Shown here: piece after piece, positions 12,201-22,624 of the stretch
Numbering within the stretch: the first letter of the stretch is position 1
How the letters are laid out: the number at the start of each line of letters is the position of its first letter
Assembly: GCA_963678675.1 (NCBI GenBank)
Contig: OY783197.1
Location: forward strand, 13,675,813 to 13,739,812
DNA length: 64,000 nt
From: Xiphydria camelus
Taxonomy: Eukaryota > Arthropoda > Insecta > Hymenoptera > Xiphydriidae
Reading direction: 5' to 3'
Position numbers and translations under genes: made by a program
The notes under the pieces: model-generated
Told to the model about the DNA's origin: nothing
The model's database searches: none
What the model saw: only the letters and a program-made list of their open reading frames with translations

Positions 12201-12562
12201 ATATATAAAAAATGTAGATATCGTTTCATAAGACCGTTTCACTGTTTACGTCAAAACGGCCTTAAAGTTCGAGGTTTTCTAAATTAAAAAAAAGGATACA
12301 TAATAAACTAGGGATGTGTAAAAAGAGAATATTGAGAGGTATTTTTACATAAACTTAAGAAACCCAAAAACCCATTTTTATGGGTCAGTGGTGGGGGTAA
12401 CTTAAAAAAAATTGTTTTCAGAATTTGTTCGCACCAGTTTTATAGATCGAGAAAAACCATAAAACTTTTATTCCAACTTTTTTCTCTTATCTTTCACCGT
12501 TCGGGAGTTATTCCGTAAAGAAGAAAAATCTGAATTTTTTTAAGGGATGGTTTCACCCCTTA
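9298..12562. mobile_element. DDE_1 transposon 1 with ~600-bp TIRs
   Basis: The ends are long inverted repeats: 9298-9905 (starting CAAGGGGTGAAA) is the inverse of about 11965-12562 (ending TTTCACCCCTTA). Single-copy centre holds a transposase gene on plus. The TIR outer word AAGGGG is shared with the second DDE_1 element at 27971-31035 (CAAGGGGACCC). Flanking trinucleotides (TTT left, ATA right) do not match, so its target duplication has decayed or an end is misplaced. The TIRs also contain TTATGGTTTTTCTCGATC and GGTTTTTGG(G) blocks. Confidence 0.85.
10093..11691 (+). pseudogene. DDE_1 (Jerky/Tigger-like) transposase, broken
   Basis: Cut-and-paste transposase of the pogo/Jerky DDE_1 class. 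Order of parts: acidic N-terminal region (10093-10440); a CENP-B-like helix-turn-helix with KWWIWKFKRVHRIVSRKIT near 10690-10745; catalytic NADESG near 10862; LLLDSWTG near 11200 (second Asp); IIQPLDVFGFR near 11304-11336 (third Asp); and a C-terminal Cys/His segment RCSICGEVAFIRCAWC then CFEHFYEQYHYC (about 11580-11680). At least three frameshifts break it: near 10440 in an A-run, near 10545, and near 11265 just before the third Asp. A stop follows at 11338. All catalytic residues survive, so decay is recent. It is a homologue of 28393-30469, sharing SKSG-x-LT, DSW-[ST]-G and the C-terminal domain. Start codon 10093 is the first Met of the open frame. Confidence 0.85.
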
Positions 12563-13516
12563 ATATTATCGCAATTAACCTATGACTCGCGGTATTGATT
12601 AATTACTAAGAAACGGTATAAACACTTCTGAATTTACGTAGATGACTCAGAATTAACTGGATATATATATCACTGCGATTCTACAAACTAAAATCGATAT
12701 CTATACAATTCCTACCAACGCTTGTCGGAACAGATAGTGAGGATGAGCAAACAGCTGCGATTGCAGCACTTTCAATAATAATAAGCACCAGTTTGTTATT
12801 AAAAGTGAAAGAAAATAAGAAAATTCGCAGGAAAAGAAGATGGTGGATGCTTTCTGTAAAAAAGTCGTTTGAGGTAAGTAAAATGATATAGGATTCAGAA
12901 AAAATATTTAAAGAACGTGCCCATTAATACAGCAAATCCGTCCACAAAATGACAAGACATAATTTTGACTTCACTTCATTAAATTGATCGTACATAGAAT
13001 TATCGTTTGTTCAAAATTGTTGTTGGTAATATAGTACTTCTTTAATATTTTAATATTTATTGTAGGTAGAGTGCTTCGAATATGATGCAAGATTTAACAA
13101 AAAGCCATGTGGCAAATTTGAAAATTTTTGCAGAATATCTGCAAATGATTTTGAGTCTCTTCTGAATAAGACAGGACCGCATATAAAAAAGAATGACATA
13201 TTTATGAGAAAAGCCATTCCAATACAGGAAAGATTAGCTGTAACGCTCAGATTTTTAGCTTCTGTGGATAGTTTTGTTGGTCTGTCTTATTTCTTCAAGA
13301 TATCTAATCAAGCAATATCAGATATCGTACATGAAGTTTGTCAAGCTTTAATAAAAGTACTAAAGGAAGAAATAAAGGTGGGTAAGCATTATTTCAAGTA
13401 GTATTTATTTCAGTCTCTTAACAATAAATTAAAAGCTCTTTATTTTGGAAAATGAAGATAGTCATCATTCTGCGGTTTTAGTCTACCATTAACAATTCGA
13501 AATGTTGTAGTGGTAC

Positions 13517-13737
13517 AGGGTCTTCATAAATGATTACAAGCCACGTGACCTATGTGCATATGCTATTAGGTTATGTACTCAATTTCAAAAACAAATTTAT
13601 TTAAATCACTAATCCCTTCAAGCACTCCACTGAAGTTTAGGGAGTTTTGGTTGAGAGCTCGGACTAGTACTAATTGTGCAATGTTGGTTGCATATGCGCA
13701 TAGGTCACGTGGCTTGTAATCATTTATGAAAACCCTG
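13517..13737. mobile_element. 221-bp MITE in Harbinger intron, TSD TA
   Basis: Inverted ends CAGGGTCTTCATAAATGATT and its complement at 13718-13737 extend through ACAAGCCACGTGACCTATG. TA flanks both ends (13515-13516 and 13738-13739). A non-autonomous Tc1/mariner-type element is likely. Confidence 0.75.
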
Positions 13738-14264
13738 TAGGTTATATGAATGTGCTGGTTGATGACTCAGTTGACATATTGAGTGATAGTTACGGAGTAC
13801 ATGTTGATAAATCAGTAGTAGAATGCGAAGAGTGTAATGAGTTAGCAGGCGAAGGTTGTGAAAACTGTCTGGGCCCCTGTGTTTGATTGTAACTGTTGAT
13901 TGAAACTGGTGGGTGGATTATGAGAAGGCGATGAGATATGACGCCGTTTCAAGTTAATGGTACTTTGAAAAACTAAATTATCTATTTGATTCATAAGAAT
14001 TTCCCTTCTAAACTCATCTAGTTGTCTTAATTTTGATTCAAGTAGTTCTCCATAGAGTGACCATTGGTCTTTGGCTGGTTTTCTTGAAATTGTATCCAGT
14101 ACACTGGCTGCTTCAGATAGGTGGCTTTCGATTTAATCCACCTGCATTGTTTTCATTTTTTTGCTTTGGTTAATTTTAGAGCTGGAGATTCTGATGACTC
14201 ATGTCAACTTTGATTGCTATTGGTACCCATTTCCTCGTTAATGTGTTCTCCAACCTTGAAAAGA

Positions 14265-14392
14265 AATTGAGGAGCACAGTTCCAAAACTCATTTAGTCCA
14301 TTCGCAGTTTGTCTTATAATCGCTAAACTATTAGCAATTATAGGACAAACTGCGAATGGACTAAACGAGTTTTGGAACTGTGCTCCTCAATT
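14265..14392. repeat. 128-bp near-perfect hairpin
   Basis: Two arms of about 56 bp (AATTGAGGAGCACAGTTCCA at 14265 and its complement ending 14392) flank a short loop near 14325-14332. Only a few mismatches. It lies inside the intron of the Harbinger transposase. It may be a tiny palindromic MITE or a hairpin RNA source. Confidence 0.75.
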
Positions 14393-15022
14393 GTTGACTA
14401 TAGTTATTGTACACATCAACCATAGATATATTTTTTGTATACAGGGTTTTGAAACTTAGTCTGCTCTATTGCTAACTTTGAAGATTCTATAACGAAAGAC
14501 TAATCTTAAAAACAGCAAGTTTTCAGGAAAAGTTTAGTCACTCTTGGTTTCATTTTTCAGATGTCAGAGACTGTCGAAGAATGGAGAAAATTATCGGAAG
14601 AATATAACAAAGAATGGAATTTTCCTAATTGCATAGGTTCGATAGATGGAAAGCATGTGATCCTTCAGTCTCCAACGAACAGTGGATTACAATATCACAA
14701 TTATAAGGGCACATTTAGCATTATGTTAATGGCCTTAGTGGACGCAAACTACTGCTTCACCTTCGTTGATATTGGCTGTCAAGGAAGAATAAGTGATGGA
14801 GGAGTTTTTAGAAACACATCCTTATTTGAAAAAAATTGAAGAGAACCATTGAATGTACCTCCCACCCCCCTCACTCAACAGACATCAATGTCTTACGTAA
14901 TATAGTAGCTGATAATGCCTTTGCTTTGAGAAAACATGTTATGAAACCATATCCACGGATTCACACAAAAAGTAGTAAAGAAAGACATTTCAACTACCGT
15001 CTATCACGTGCTCGTGGCATTA

Positions 15023-15765
15023 GGTTCGTTCCAACTAACATGAGAACTGGTTCTGAACTCGGCGGAGTGTGCGCAGTCTGACTTAGCCGTTCCAACAAAC
15101 ACAGAACTGGTTCTGGAACGATTCCAAAGAGCGTTCCAACTAAACTGCGAACTGTAACAGAACGGTTCTAGAACGGTAATTCCAGTCCCTAGTTCTGAGT
15201 TGGGACGATTTTCTAGCCCACGCGTAGTAAGGTGCGAGACGCGCTCTATTTGAATCGGTGAGTCCAAGAACAGTACAAATGCATAAAGATAGTTTCGAGA
15301 AAAAATGAAAAAACATAATAACTTCACAATGAGTTAATGGCCATGATATAAAAGTTGTGATAACTTTTTAGGTAAATGATAATTGAAAATAAAAAATCCG
15401 AAAAAATTACTCCCCTCCAAGTTATAGAAGGAAAAAATGTATACACTCTTGTACTCTTTTTGGACTCATCTTTCTTTTTCTGCTTTTTTGAATGTTTGTG
15501 CATGATAAGCTCTTGAAAACTGTAATGTTTTTTACGTTTCAACAATTAGTTGAACTCACACATCCGCTTAGGATAACCCGTGATTTTCCGCAAAATGTAT
15601 ACAAAAGGTGGACAAGCCTCCCTGTGCTGTGTGCGATCCTGTGTTCCAACACATCCCATGAATTCAGTTCTAGAACGCATCTGACTGGCGCATGCGCATT
15701 AAATAATTCTTAACTAGTTCCAGGACGGTTCTAAAACTGTCCTAAAATGCTTGTTGGAACGAACC
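15023..15765. mobile_element. 743-bp TIR element inside Harbinger exon
   Basis: Ends GGTTCGTTCCAAC at 15023 and GTTGGAACGAACC at 15765. Subterminal parts are crowded with GTTCCAAC, GAACTGGTTCTGGAACG and related words on both strands. It separates the transposase residues RARGI from VVENVFG, which are adjacent in Harbinger proteins, so this is an insertion. The target duplication is not clear. No gene of its own is seen. Confidence 0.75.
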
Positions 15766-16139
15766 TGTTGTTGAGAATGTTTTTGGTATTATGGCTTCTG
15801 TATTTCGATTACTTAGAAAACTAATACTTCTGCAATTAGCTAGAGCTTCTGCTGTTGTTATGGCTTGTACCTTCCTCCACAATTTTTTAAGAAAGTGCAG
15901 ACATTCTAGATCAAGATATACTCCTTCAGAGGCCCTTGGTCGCGAACTGATTGGGCAGAATCGTGGCGGTGTGATGATAATAATATGACATCTTTTATGC
16001 CTCTCCGAAATATTCCAAGAAGAAGTGGAATTCAAGCAAAAGAAGTCAGAGATGCGTTTGCAGAATATTTTGCAGGGGAGTAGGAAAATTACCATAGCAA
16101 GATGATTATTGTTGAGAAGTTTTCAATAAAAGTTAGCTG

Positions 16140-16600
16140 TCAGTAAAATCAGTTTTTCTTTTTAATTATGAATATCCGGAATGTGTATATAAAGAAAGTA
16201 GACTCTAATGATATTCCATTTTGTTTACAAATGCATAAAAAACTTTAAGAAGTTATAAAATATTTATAGAAATACTAATTTATAATCAATATTAGTGCAA
16301 TCAGAGGACCGGACTATTGAGAAATGAATAGTTGGATCTTTTAGATTTTTTTCGGGTTCGTAAAGAAACGAAATATAAGTCGAGTATCTAAATTTTATAC
16401 AACACTCAAATCATTCGAAGCACCACTTAAAAATTTAAAAATATTTCCTTAAAAATTCATAATTTGATTGTGGGTATTATATTATGATATACTATTTTGA
16501 TATATTGTAAGCCTTTACACTGCAAAAACTGCCCCCTTACAGATATTTATTCTTTATAGATTTATTGCCATGATTTATATTTGGAGTGAAGAAATTTAAA
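16140..16600. other. Unassigned gap between convergent Harbinger genes
   Basis: AT-rich sequence between the transposase end and the last visible MADF exon. The 3' end of the MADF gene should lie here on minus after a donor at 16617-16618, but I cannot identify its final exon. Confidence 0.35.
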
Positions 16601-16618
16601 AAATCATAAAACATTTAC

Positions 16619-16835
16619 CTCTGAGTTCACATTTTCTCCTGAAGTATATCTATATGGATTGGAGAAACTTCTGCAGAGTTTCAAAGGCAAACCAGTTTGG
16701 TTTGTAAATGTCTTCTGCACCAGCACTAGATTTGCTGCTGGATTTAACCTTATTTAAAAGCTGGCGGAATATCGCCATTAGTGAGTCTTTTTTCTTTTTT
16801 AAATCTGCGACAGTTAGGTTGCTAGTAGAAAATTA
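16619..16835 (-). pseudogene. MADF-domain gene, 3' part of split exon
   Basis: Minus-strand reading gives FSTSNLTVADLKKKKDSLMA then FRQLLNKVKSSS...GAEDIYKPNWFAFETLQKFL. The LKKKK-[ED]-SLMA-x-FR and K-x-WFAFE words are typical of the tail of MADF / Myb-SANT-like proteins. It is the continuation of 25551-25694: removing the 8.7-kb element and one TTA copy puts WKELQ directly before this segment in the same frame. Two adjacent stops (TGA TAA) sit at the junction and another follows FLQSI, so the gene is dead or the junction lies in divergent sequence. A donor AG|GTAAAT at 16618-16617 ends the exon. In PIF/Harbinger elements the second protein is a Myb-like DNA-binding partner of the transposase, which fits its place opposite the transposase. 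Confidence 0.75.
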
Positions 16836-17378
16836 CACAGGCACACAAAAAAAAGCTCCTGTTCCCGGAACCAGATCAGTATATCTTTATGTTTTTGAGG
16901 TTGTTGAATCCGAATCCGGTGTCCGTTTGTCTCCATCATGTCACGTTCAAGGTCATTTCAAGGTCAAATCCTGGAAAAATAGTCAAATCGATTCAAATTA
17001 TTACACAGGCACACAAAAAAAAGTTCCTGTTCCCGGAACCAGACCAGTATATCTTTATGTTTTTGAGGTTGCTGAATCCGAATCCGGTGTCCGTTTGTCT
17101 CCATCACGTCACGTTCAAGGTCATTTCAAGGTCAAATCCTGGAAAAATAGTCAAATCGATTCAAATTATTATTCCTATATATTTTTGAGGTCGCTGAATC
17201 CAAATCCGATGTCCGTTTGATCCGACAAGGTCAAATTCAAGGTCATTTCAAGGTCAAATGTATTTATTCTGCCAAAAATGAATTTTTGACTGCAGATTCT
17301 GAAAGAACGGGAAATTCTACGTCTAGATATGTATTCAATTTTGTTGACAACATAACCCCCAAGGTCATTTCAAGGTCA
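16836..17378. repeat. Left TIR with tandem ~170-bp units
   Basis: Two units start at 16836 and about 17009, each CACAGGCACAC, CCTGTTCCCGGAACCAG, GAATCCGAATCCGGTGTCC, CCATCA(T/C)GTCACG, followed by a partial third unit. Seven exact TCAAGGTCA words occur (16947, 16958, 17115, 17126, 17237, 17248, 17370), mostly in pairs 11 bp apart. That word is the extended half-site bound by FTZ-F1/ERR-type nuclear receptors. Binding is not shown. Confidence 0.85.
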
Positions 17379-17868
17379 AATCTAGCAAAAATGTTCTAGT
17401 CCAAGCTGACCCCCTCCATGGGAGTGCCGGTCGACGTGTTTCCACTCATAGGGCGCCGGGTCGCGCGTGGAGTGGATAGCGGAGCTTCGATCGCGCCGGC
17501 TCGGGTCTGTAGTAAGAGAGGCCGTGACGGAGCGGTCAGTCGGAAGGCTGTCGCCTATGGCGGTTTCCTAGCTCTCTCGTGTCTTCAATGCATTACCGCG
17601 GATCAGCGTCCATGACCGGATGCTCCGTTGAGCGGTACACGTCTTTGACGTTTAAAAGACGCGGAGGTCTGTTTGGAGATCTGCCAAGTTTTTTTTTCCA
17701 TGCATCAATTCACTCAGTTCCGAGCGAGAATAAATCTGTTCTCGTACCGCAAAATAAATTTTGAAATCCAGTTACGTGATCTCTCAATTCAAGTGAATTG
17801 GAGCTCATCGTTGTAAATTTGATACAGCGAATATGTGTGGTATGCCTGCATCCAGGGTACCTCCACGC
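17379..17868. other. GC-rich leader of the orphan-gene element
   Basis: Markedly more GC-rich and CpG-rich than its surroundings. It connects to 22599 after removal of the P element. Likely promoter and 5' leader of the gene at 22625-24774; no TATA box or defined start site can be named with confidence. The frame ATGTGTGGTATGCCTGC at 17832 stays open across the P junction but in another frame from the downstream gene. Confidence 0.4.
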
Positions 17869-20385
17869 CAGCCCCCTGCAACTTACCCGTACTCCCATTA
17901 TATAGCTTTGACAACGCTTTGTCGCCAGCCGTAACTAATCCGCTACGTGGCGCTCTACACGCTGGCCCTGTCCGCCCTGTCATTCTAACCTAATGAAATG
18001 TTTTTATTGCAATCAGCGAAAGCGTTCACGAAGATATAACAGATCTGAAGTGTCAAAACGTTTTTTTTATGGTAAAACGTTAAACGTTTATGGTAAAAAC
18101 TTATGTTACTTGTATTTAAAAAATTGTTACGATGCCGAGGTGTAAAGTGCTAGGATGTACGGTTGGCTACGATTCAAATCCTACTGATAAAGGACCTCTT
18201 TTTACGGCACCAAAAGACTCGGAGATTCTCCAAGCATGGAGAATTGCCACAAAAATACCTGATTTAAAATCAGGCGATCGTGTTTGTTACAATCATTTTC
18301 TAGAGGAGGAAATCATTACTCACACAAAATGGTCACAAATAAAGACGGTCAAGTCATCGCGAAGGCAAGTACTCATATTAATTAAAAAATATATTTCTAA
18401 ATTCAAAAGATAAAACGTGTCAGGTCAAATTTTGTTGTTTAAAGATTCACTTTCTATTTTATAAGTTTGTAATTCTCAGGAGCGACTTAAAAATTGTAGA
18501 ATAAAGGCAGGTGCTGTTCCATCTCAGTTTTCATGGACAGTTGCCCTCGTTAATCCAGGCATGTCTTCATCTTCTTTTGTTGAAGAGACGAATCATATTG
18601 TTATCGAAAGTGATAAAAATGTAAAGGAGTTCCATTCTCAATCCGATGCAAAACCGGAAAATATTGACGAAAATTCTTTAAAAAATCCTCTCAAAAACAT
18701 TTCTCTCGAGGAAGTGATAAACCATATTGATATCGAGAGTGATGAAAATTTAAAGGAGTTCCATTGTCAATCGGATACAAAACTGGAAAATATTGATGAA
18801 AATTCTTTAAAAAATCCTCTCAACAATATTTCTCTCGAGGAAGTGATAAACCAAGTCAATTTGCCAATTGGCTGGAGCCTGGAATACATGAAGGCATCAA
18901 ATGAAAAAAATGCAACTGTATTCTCTCAGAGGCAACTAATGTTTGTAAATAAACATTACAGGCCTCATTCTTTGAAAGAAGTGATTGTAACTGAAGACAT
19001 GCACACGGAGGCTTACATATTAGGAGAAAGAATAAATTTATCGATATTAAAACATCAGAATCATATTCAAAGTGTTCAATAGGTTCAAAACCTCGTTACT
19101 GCAATGGCAAACGTTTCTATTTGCATAGGTTCGCACAACCAACAGAATATGGCAAACATCAACTACAAATTCATGAGAAAGGATACTGGCGGTGCCTGGC
19201 GTCATGTTCGTTGTCCGTTTATTATCGAAAATGGGGTAATATGAGGATATTGTTATACTGCAAAAAAACTGTAGCCAGAAAGATTCAAAGATTGGCAAAA
19301 GCAAATAATACGCCAACAAAAAAACTCCTTTGTCGCCAACAAGACGCAAACAGTGGCAAGTACTACAATCAAAACTTCGAAGTGCTATTAGGGCTAAAGA
19401 GCGTGTTAAAATTACAATTGCTCAACTGCGTCAGGAATTAAAAGATTGCCGGGAAAAATTGGCTGAAGTAAGAGATTCAACAGTAGACGAATATATCAAT
19501 GATGGCTTGATTCCACAGAATAATGCGCACGCAGTGAAGGAAATCGTTGCAGCCGCTAAACTAAAAAGTTCGAAAGGCCGTCGTTACAGTGATGAATGGA
19601 TGGTTTTATCATTGTTGCTGCATATGAAATCACCCATAACGTATAATTTTATACGTAATCAAAAGATCTTACCACTACCTGCTATTCGAACAATTCGAAA
19701 GTAGGTATGAAAAAATTTAACTTGTTTTTAATTTCCAATAGAATAAATTAATTTTTCTTTACTACAGATACTTGTCATCTATTGAAGTTAATTGTGGCTT
19801 TGATCCTCAATTCTTTGAACTATTGGCACTCTCTTTAGAAAATAAATCTGAGAAGCAAAAACAGGGAATATTATTACTTGATGAGATGTCAGTCCGAGAG
19901 AGTATTTATGTGAATTCTAAAAAAAATGACTTATTCTGGTCTACAAGATTTTGGCTCTGATGGTCCACAATCATCAAATCTAAATGAGAAGGCTAATCAT
20001 GGTTTAGTTATAATGATTCAGCCACTTGCTGACACGTACACACAGCCTATTGCTGTATTTGCATCTAGAGGACCTACAAAAGGCGATGTTCTTGCCTCGT
20101 TAGTAGTGAAAGCAATTGTTCTTATGGAGAATATAGGCTTCAAGATACATGGTGTCATAACAGACGGAGCACAAACAAATCGTAGATTTTGGGCACAATT
20201 AGGAGTCACTGGCGCTCACGATAAAGCAAAAAATTATTTTGTTCACCCGCTAGACAAGGACAGAAAAATTTTCATCTTCTCAGATACTTCTCATTTATTT
20301 AAATGTATTAGAAATCGCTTGGAAAAAAAAGGAGCATTTCAGGCATGTTGAAGCATGTTTTTTTTACATTTATATTGTGAATTAA

Positions 20386-20457
20386 CCCTTTCAGGACGGC
20401 CACCGTACATATATGTTATATACGCTATGTACATGTATGGTTGCCGTCCTGAAAGGG
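20386..20457. mobile_element. 72-bp piggyBac-type MITE
   Basis: Ends CCCTTTCAGGACGGC and GCCGTCCTGAAAGGG with TTAA at left (20382-20385) and TTGT at right, probably a mutated TTAA. Almost the whole element is a hairpin. It sits between two exons of the P transposase. Confidence 0.75.
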
Positions 20458-21169
20458 TTGTCTTTTTTTTCAATTGTCTCCTGGCAATGATTTTGTGAAA
20501 TGGGAACATTTAAAAATATTACATGAAAAAGATAAAGAACGTGCTGCTCATGGTGAAGCCCTAATGTGTCCACGATTAACAAAAAATCATTTCCAATTGA
20601 ATAATTCTTTGAAAATGCGTGTGTCATTGGCTGTGCAAGTGAGTTCTCCAGAATACAAACAAAATTATGATTACATAACAGCAATGTTTTTCGTTTTTTT
20701 CTTTTTTACAGCTTTTCAGCAATTCTATGTACAGAGGTTTGCTTTCATTTCAACATATGCCAGAATTACGAGATAGTGGAGCAACAGCAGAATTTTGTAA
20801 ATGGTTAAACGATTTATTCGACGCTTTGAATCAGAAAGAAGAGTTTTCGGACCTTAACAAAGAAAGCTATTACTACAAAGTAGTTCATCTTTATCTTTCA
20901 AAACCACTTTCACTATCAAAGGAATTCTTTAAATACATATCAATCTCATTAATAATTTGTAGAAAATTCAAGAAGCATTGGAAAAATTAAATACTTGGGA
21001 GAAAAACGTGATCAGTGGAGCAATTTCACGGGAACATTTTCTAACTCCCCAGACCGCAGAGGGTCTGCGAGTTACATTAATGTCGACGTTAGGCATTATT
21101 GATTATCTAACTGAAAAACACCCATCTGATTTCCCTTCTGTCCTTACAGGGAGGATAAATCAAGACGCT

Positions 21170-21190
21170 CTCTCTCTCTCTCTCTCTCTC
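21170..21190 (+). repeat. In-frame CT microsatellite next to catalytic Glu
   Basis: A 21-base CT run within the P transposase turns the conserved DAL-E into DAL(SLSLSL)E, adding six codons without breaking frame. The GAG codon at 21191-21193 is followed immediately by the GT donor. Confidence 0.8.
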
Positions 21191-22624
21191 GAGGTTTGCC
21201 ATTACTTGCATTATAGTTTTCCGAATCATATTCAATCTCACGTAAGAGGAAATTAATTACACTTTGCGATATATGCTTTAAAGTACTGTGTCAGTGTTTA
21301 CTAATTGTAAGTTAATTATATATTTATCGATCTTATCATTACAATTTCCTATTGCGTTGATTTTTGGTATATTTTGCTTCTTTTTTTGTGCACATGCAGC
21401 AATTTACTCTATCTCATCTATTATTCAAAAATAATTCGTGAATTACTAATGGTGAGTGATAAACTGTCCTAGAATATTTTTAATTTTCCAAAATCTATTT
21501 ACGGCGTTGGTTTTTTTCATTTTCATCTTTAGAAATTTTTTGGAAGTGTTAGACAAGCAGGTGGTTCAAACGATCATCCTTCTGCACCAACTTTTCTGCA
21601 TATCTACAAAATTCTCTGCACGTTTACTGTTCTAAAGGCTCCAAGAACAGGGAATTGTTTGGTTGAATCAGGGCATAGTCAATAAGTACTTTTAACACTT
21701 AGCGATATTAAATCTATTTTTAGTAATAACAATTCTGCTGATGCTAAGAAGGAGATAAAAGCTAAACTTGATGCTTTGGTAACAAATGAAGATTGGAGCA
21801 TGGAAAATATGACTGAGCATGACTACAGCCGGCCAGATGTGTCTAACTGCATTCTATATTGCTTAACGGCTGATTTATTAAAGCATGTTTTAAATACTGT
21901 TAAGTGTGTTGAATGTAAAAATGCTCTTGTAAATCCGTCTAACCAAGCTATTCTACCGGAAGCTGCTTTTTCTCAATGGTACAAAGACGTGCTTTTCTAT
22001 CACCCTAATACACACCTTTTTAAATTCATTTTATATCTCGACAACCGTTTTCTTGTCCATCGAAATGAAAATTATGTATTTGAAGCAATTTCGGATGATG
22101 TTTTAAAATTAGATAAATTATCATTTCCTTACGAGACGCATGCCACTGATATATTATATCACATTATTAGATACTTTGTAATGAGGAGAATGCAACAGTA
22201 TTGTAATCGAATTAACTCAGAGGAAGAGAAAAAAAACCAATATACAAAGAAAGCGTCCAAATGGACAGTATCTTAAAAAAAATTATAAAAAAATGAATGA
22301 AAGTAAAAATCGTTTTGTAGTTGTTTTACGTTATTTATGGGTGTAATAAAACTAAAATTTTTTATCGTGAAATATAAAATTCGTTCGAACATTTACTGGA
22401 CTATTTTTATTACTTCATAAAACTCCTTATCCCTACATATTTATTACAAAATGGAATAATGCTTCATTGCACTCAAGTCCCTTCATTCACACCTCATTCG
22501 CCCGCATTCAGCCGGGCCAGCTACGCTGGCGCCACCACGCGGTTTGCGACATCGGTGTGGCCATCCGAAACGCAGAGTTGCAGGGGGCTGCTCCACGCGG
22601 TGACGGCGGGCAACGGTTTTTTTA

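Larger units (their letters stand above)
12731..16080 (+). pseudogene. PIF/Harbinger transposase, multi-exon, broken
   Basis: DDE nuclease of PIF/Harbinger transposons (HARBI1-like). Exon 1 (to 12873) encodes TDSEDEQ...RRKRRWWM, donor GAG|GTAAGT. Exon 2 (13067-13377) has the MRKAIPIQERLAVTLRFLAS block and a helix-turn-helix region, donor AAG|GTGGGT. Exon 3 (from 14561, acceptor TTTTTCAG) carries NCIGSIDGKHV (first Asp), ALVDANYCFTFVDIG, GRISDGGVF and IVADNAFAL (DDE_Tnp_4). The last part, YRLSRARGI then VVENVFGIMAS, is split by a 743-bp insertion at 15023-15765. A frameshift sits near 14836. A likely poly(A) signal AATAAA follows at about 16126. The upstream start is not visible. A MADF-type gene converges on it from the minus strand, as expected for the two-gene layout of PIF/Harbinger. 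Confidence 0.85.
18132..22276 (+). pseudogene. P-element (THAP9-like) transposase, multi-exon, broken
   Basis: Begins MPRCKVLGC with a THAP C2CH zinc finger (C4, C9, then C52 and H55 in VCYNHF), followed by a 43-residue duplication (18590-18718 and 18719-18850, IDENSLKNPL in both). Further on are a coiled-coil-like stretch (LRQELKDCREKLAEV), LLLDEMSVRES (first catalytic Asp, about 19880), GVITDGAQTNRRFW (about 20155), HLFKCIRNRL and NQDAL...E|KFFGSVRQAGGSNDHPS (21158-21570). The C-terminal exon ends at 22276. Introns include 19697-19768 and 21194-21530. Frameshifts: about 19085, and 19920 in an A-run. The first intron would need a GC donor (AAG|GCAAGT, 18366) and its join is out of phase. A TTAA MITE lies at 20386-20457. 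A CT expansion adds six codons beside the catalytic Glu. Probably inactive. Confidence 0.88.
17869..22590. mobile_element. P element, 4.7 kb, 8-bp TSD CTCCACGC
   Basis: Perfect 15-bp inverted ends CAGCCCCCTGCAACT (17869-17883 and 22576-22590) flanked by exact CTCCACGC on both sides (17861-17868 and 22591-22598). An 8-bp duplication is the P-element signature. Subterminal inverted similarity (ACGCTGGCCC near 17958 and its complement near 22515) is also seen. It encodes a THAP9-type transposase on plus and sits in the 5' part of another mobile element. Confidence 0.93.

Noticed and set aside
9298..12562. TA or 3-bp target duplication for the first DDE_1 element
   Set aside because: Immediate flanks are TTT and ATA (or CA and TA if the ends are shifted by two bases); neither is a clean match.
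16832..17220. Repetitive open frames over the left TIR (TGTQKKAPVPGTR type)
   Set aside because: Products of the ~170-bp tandem repeat reading in several frames; no domain and matched in inverse at the right TIR.
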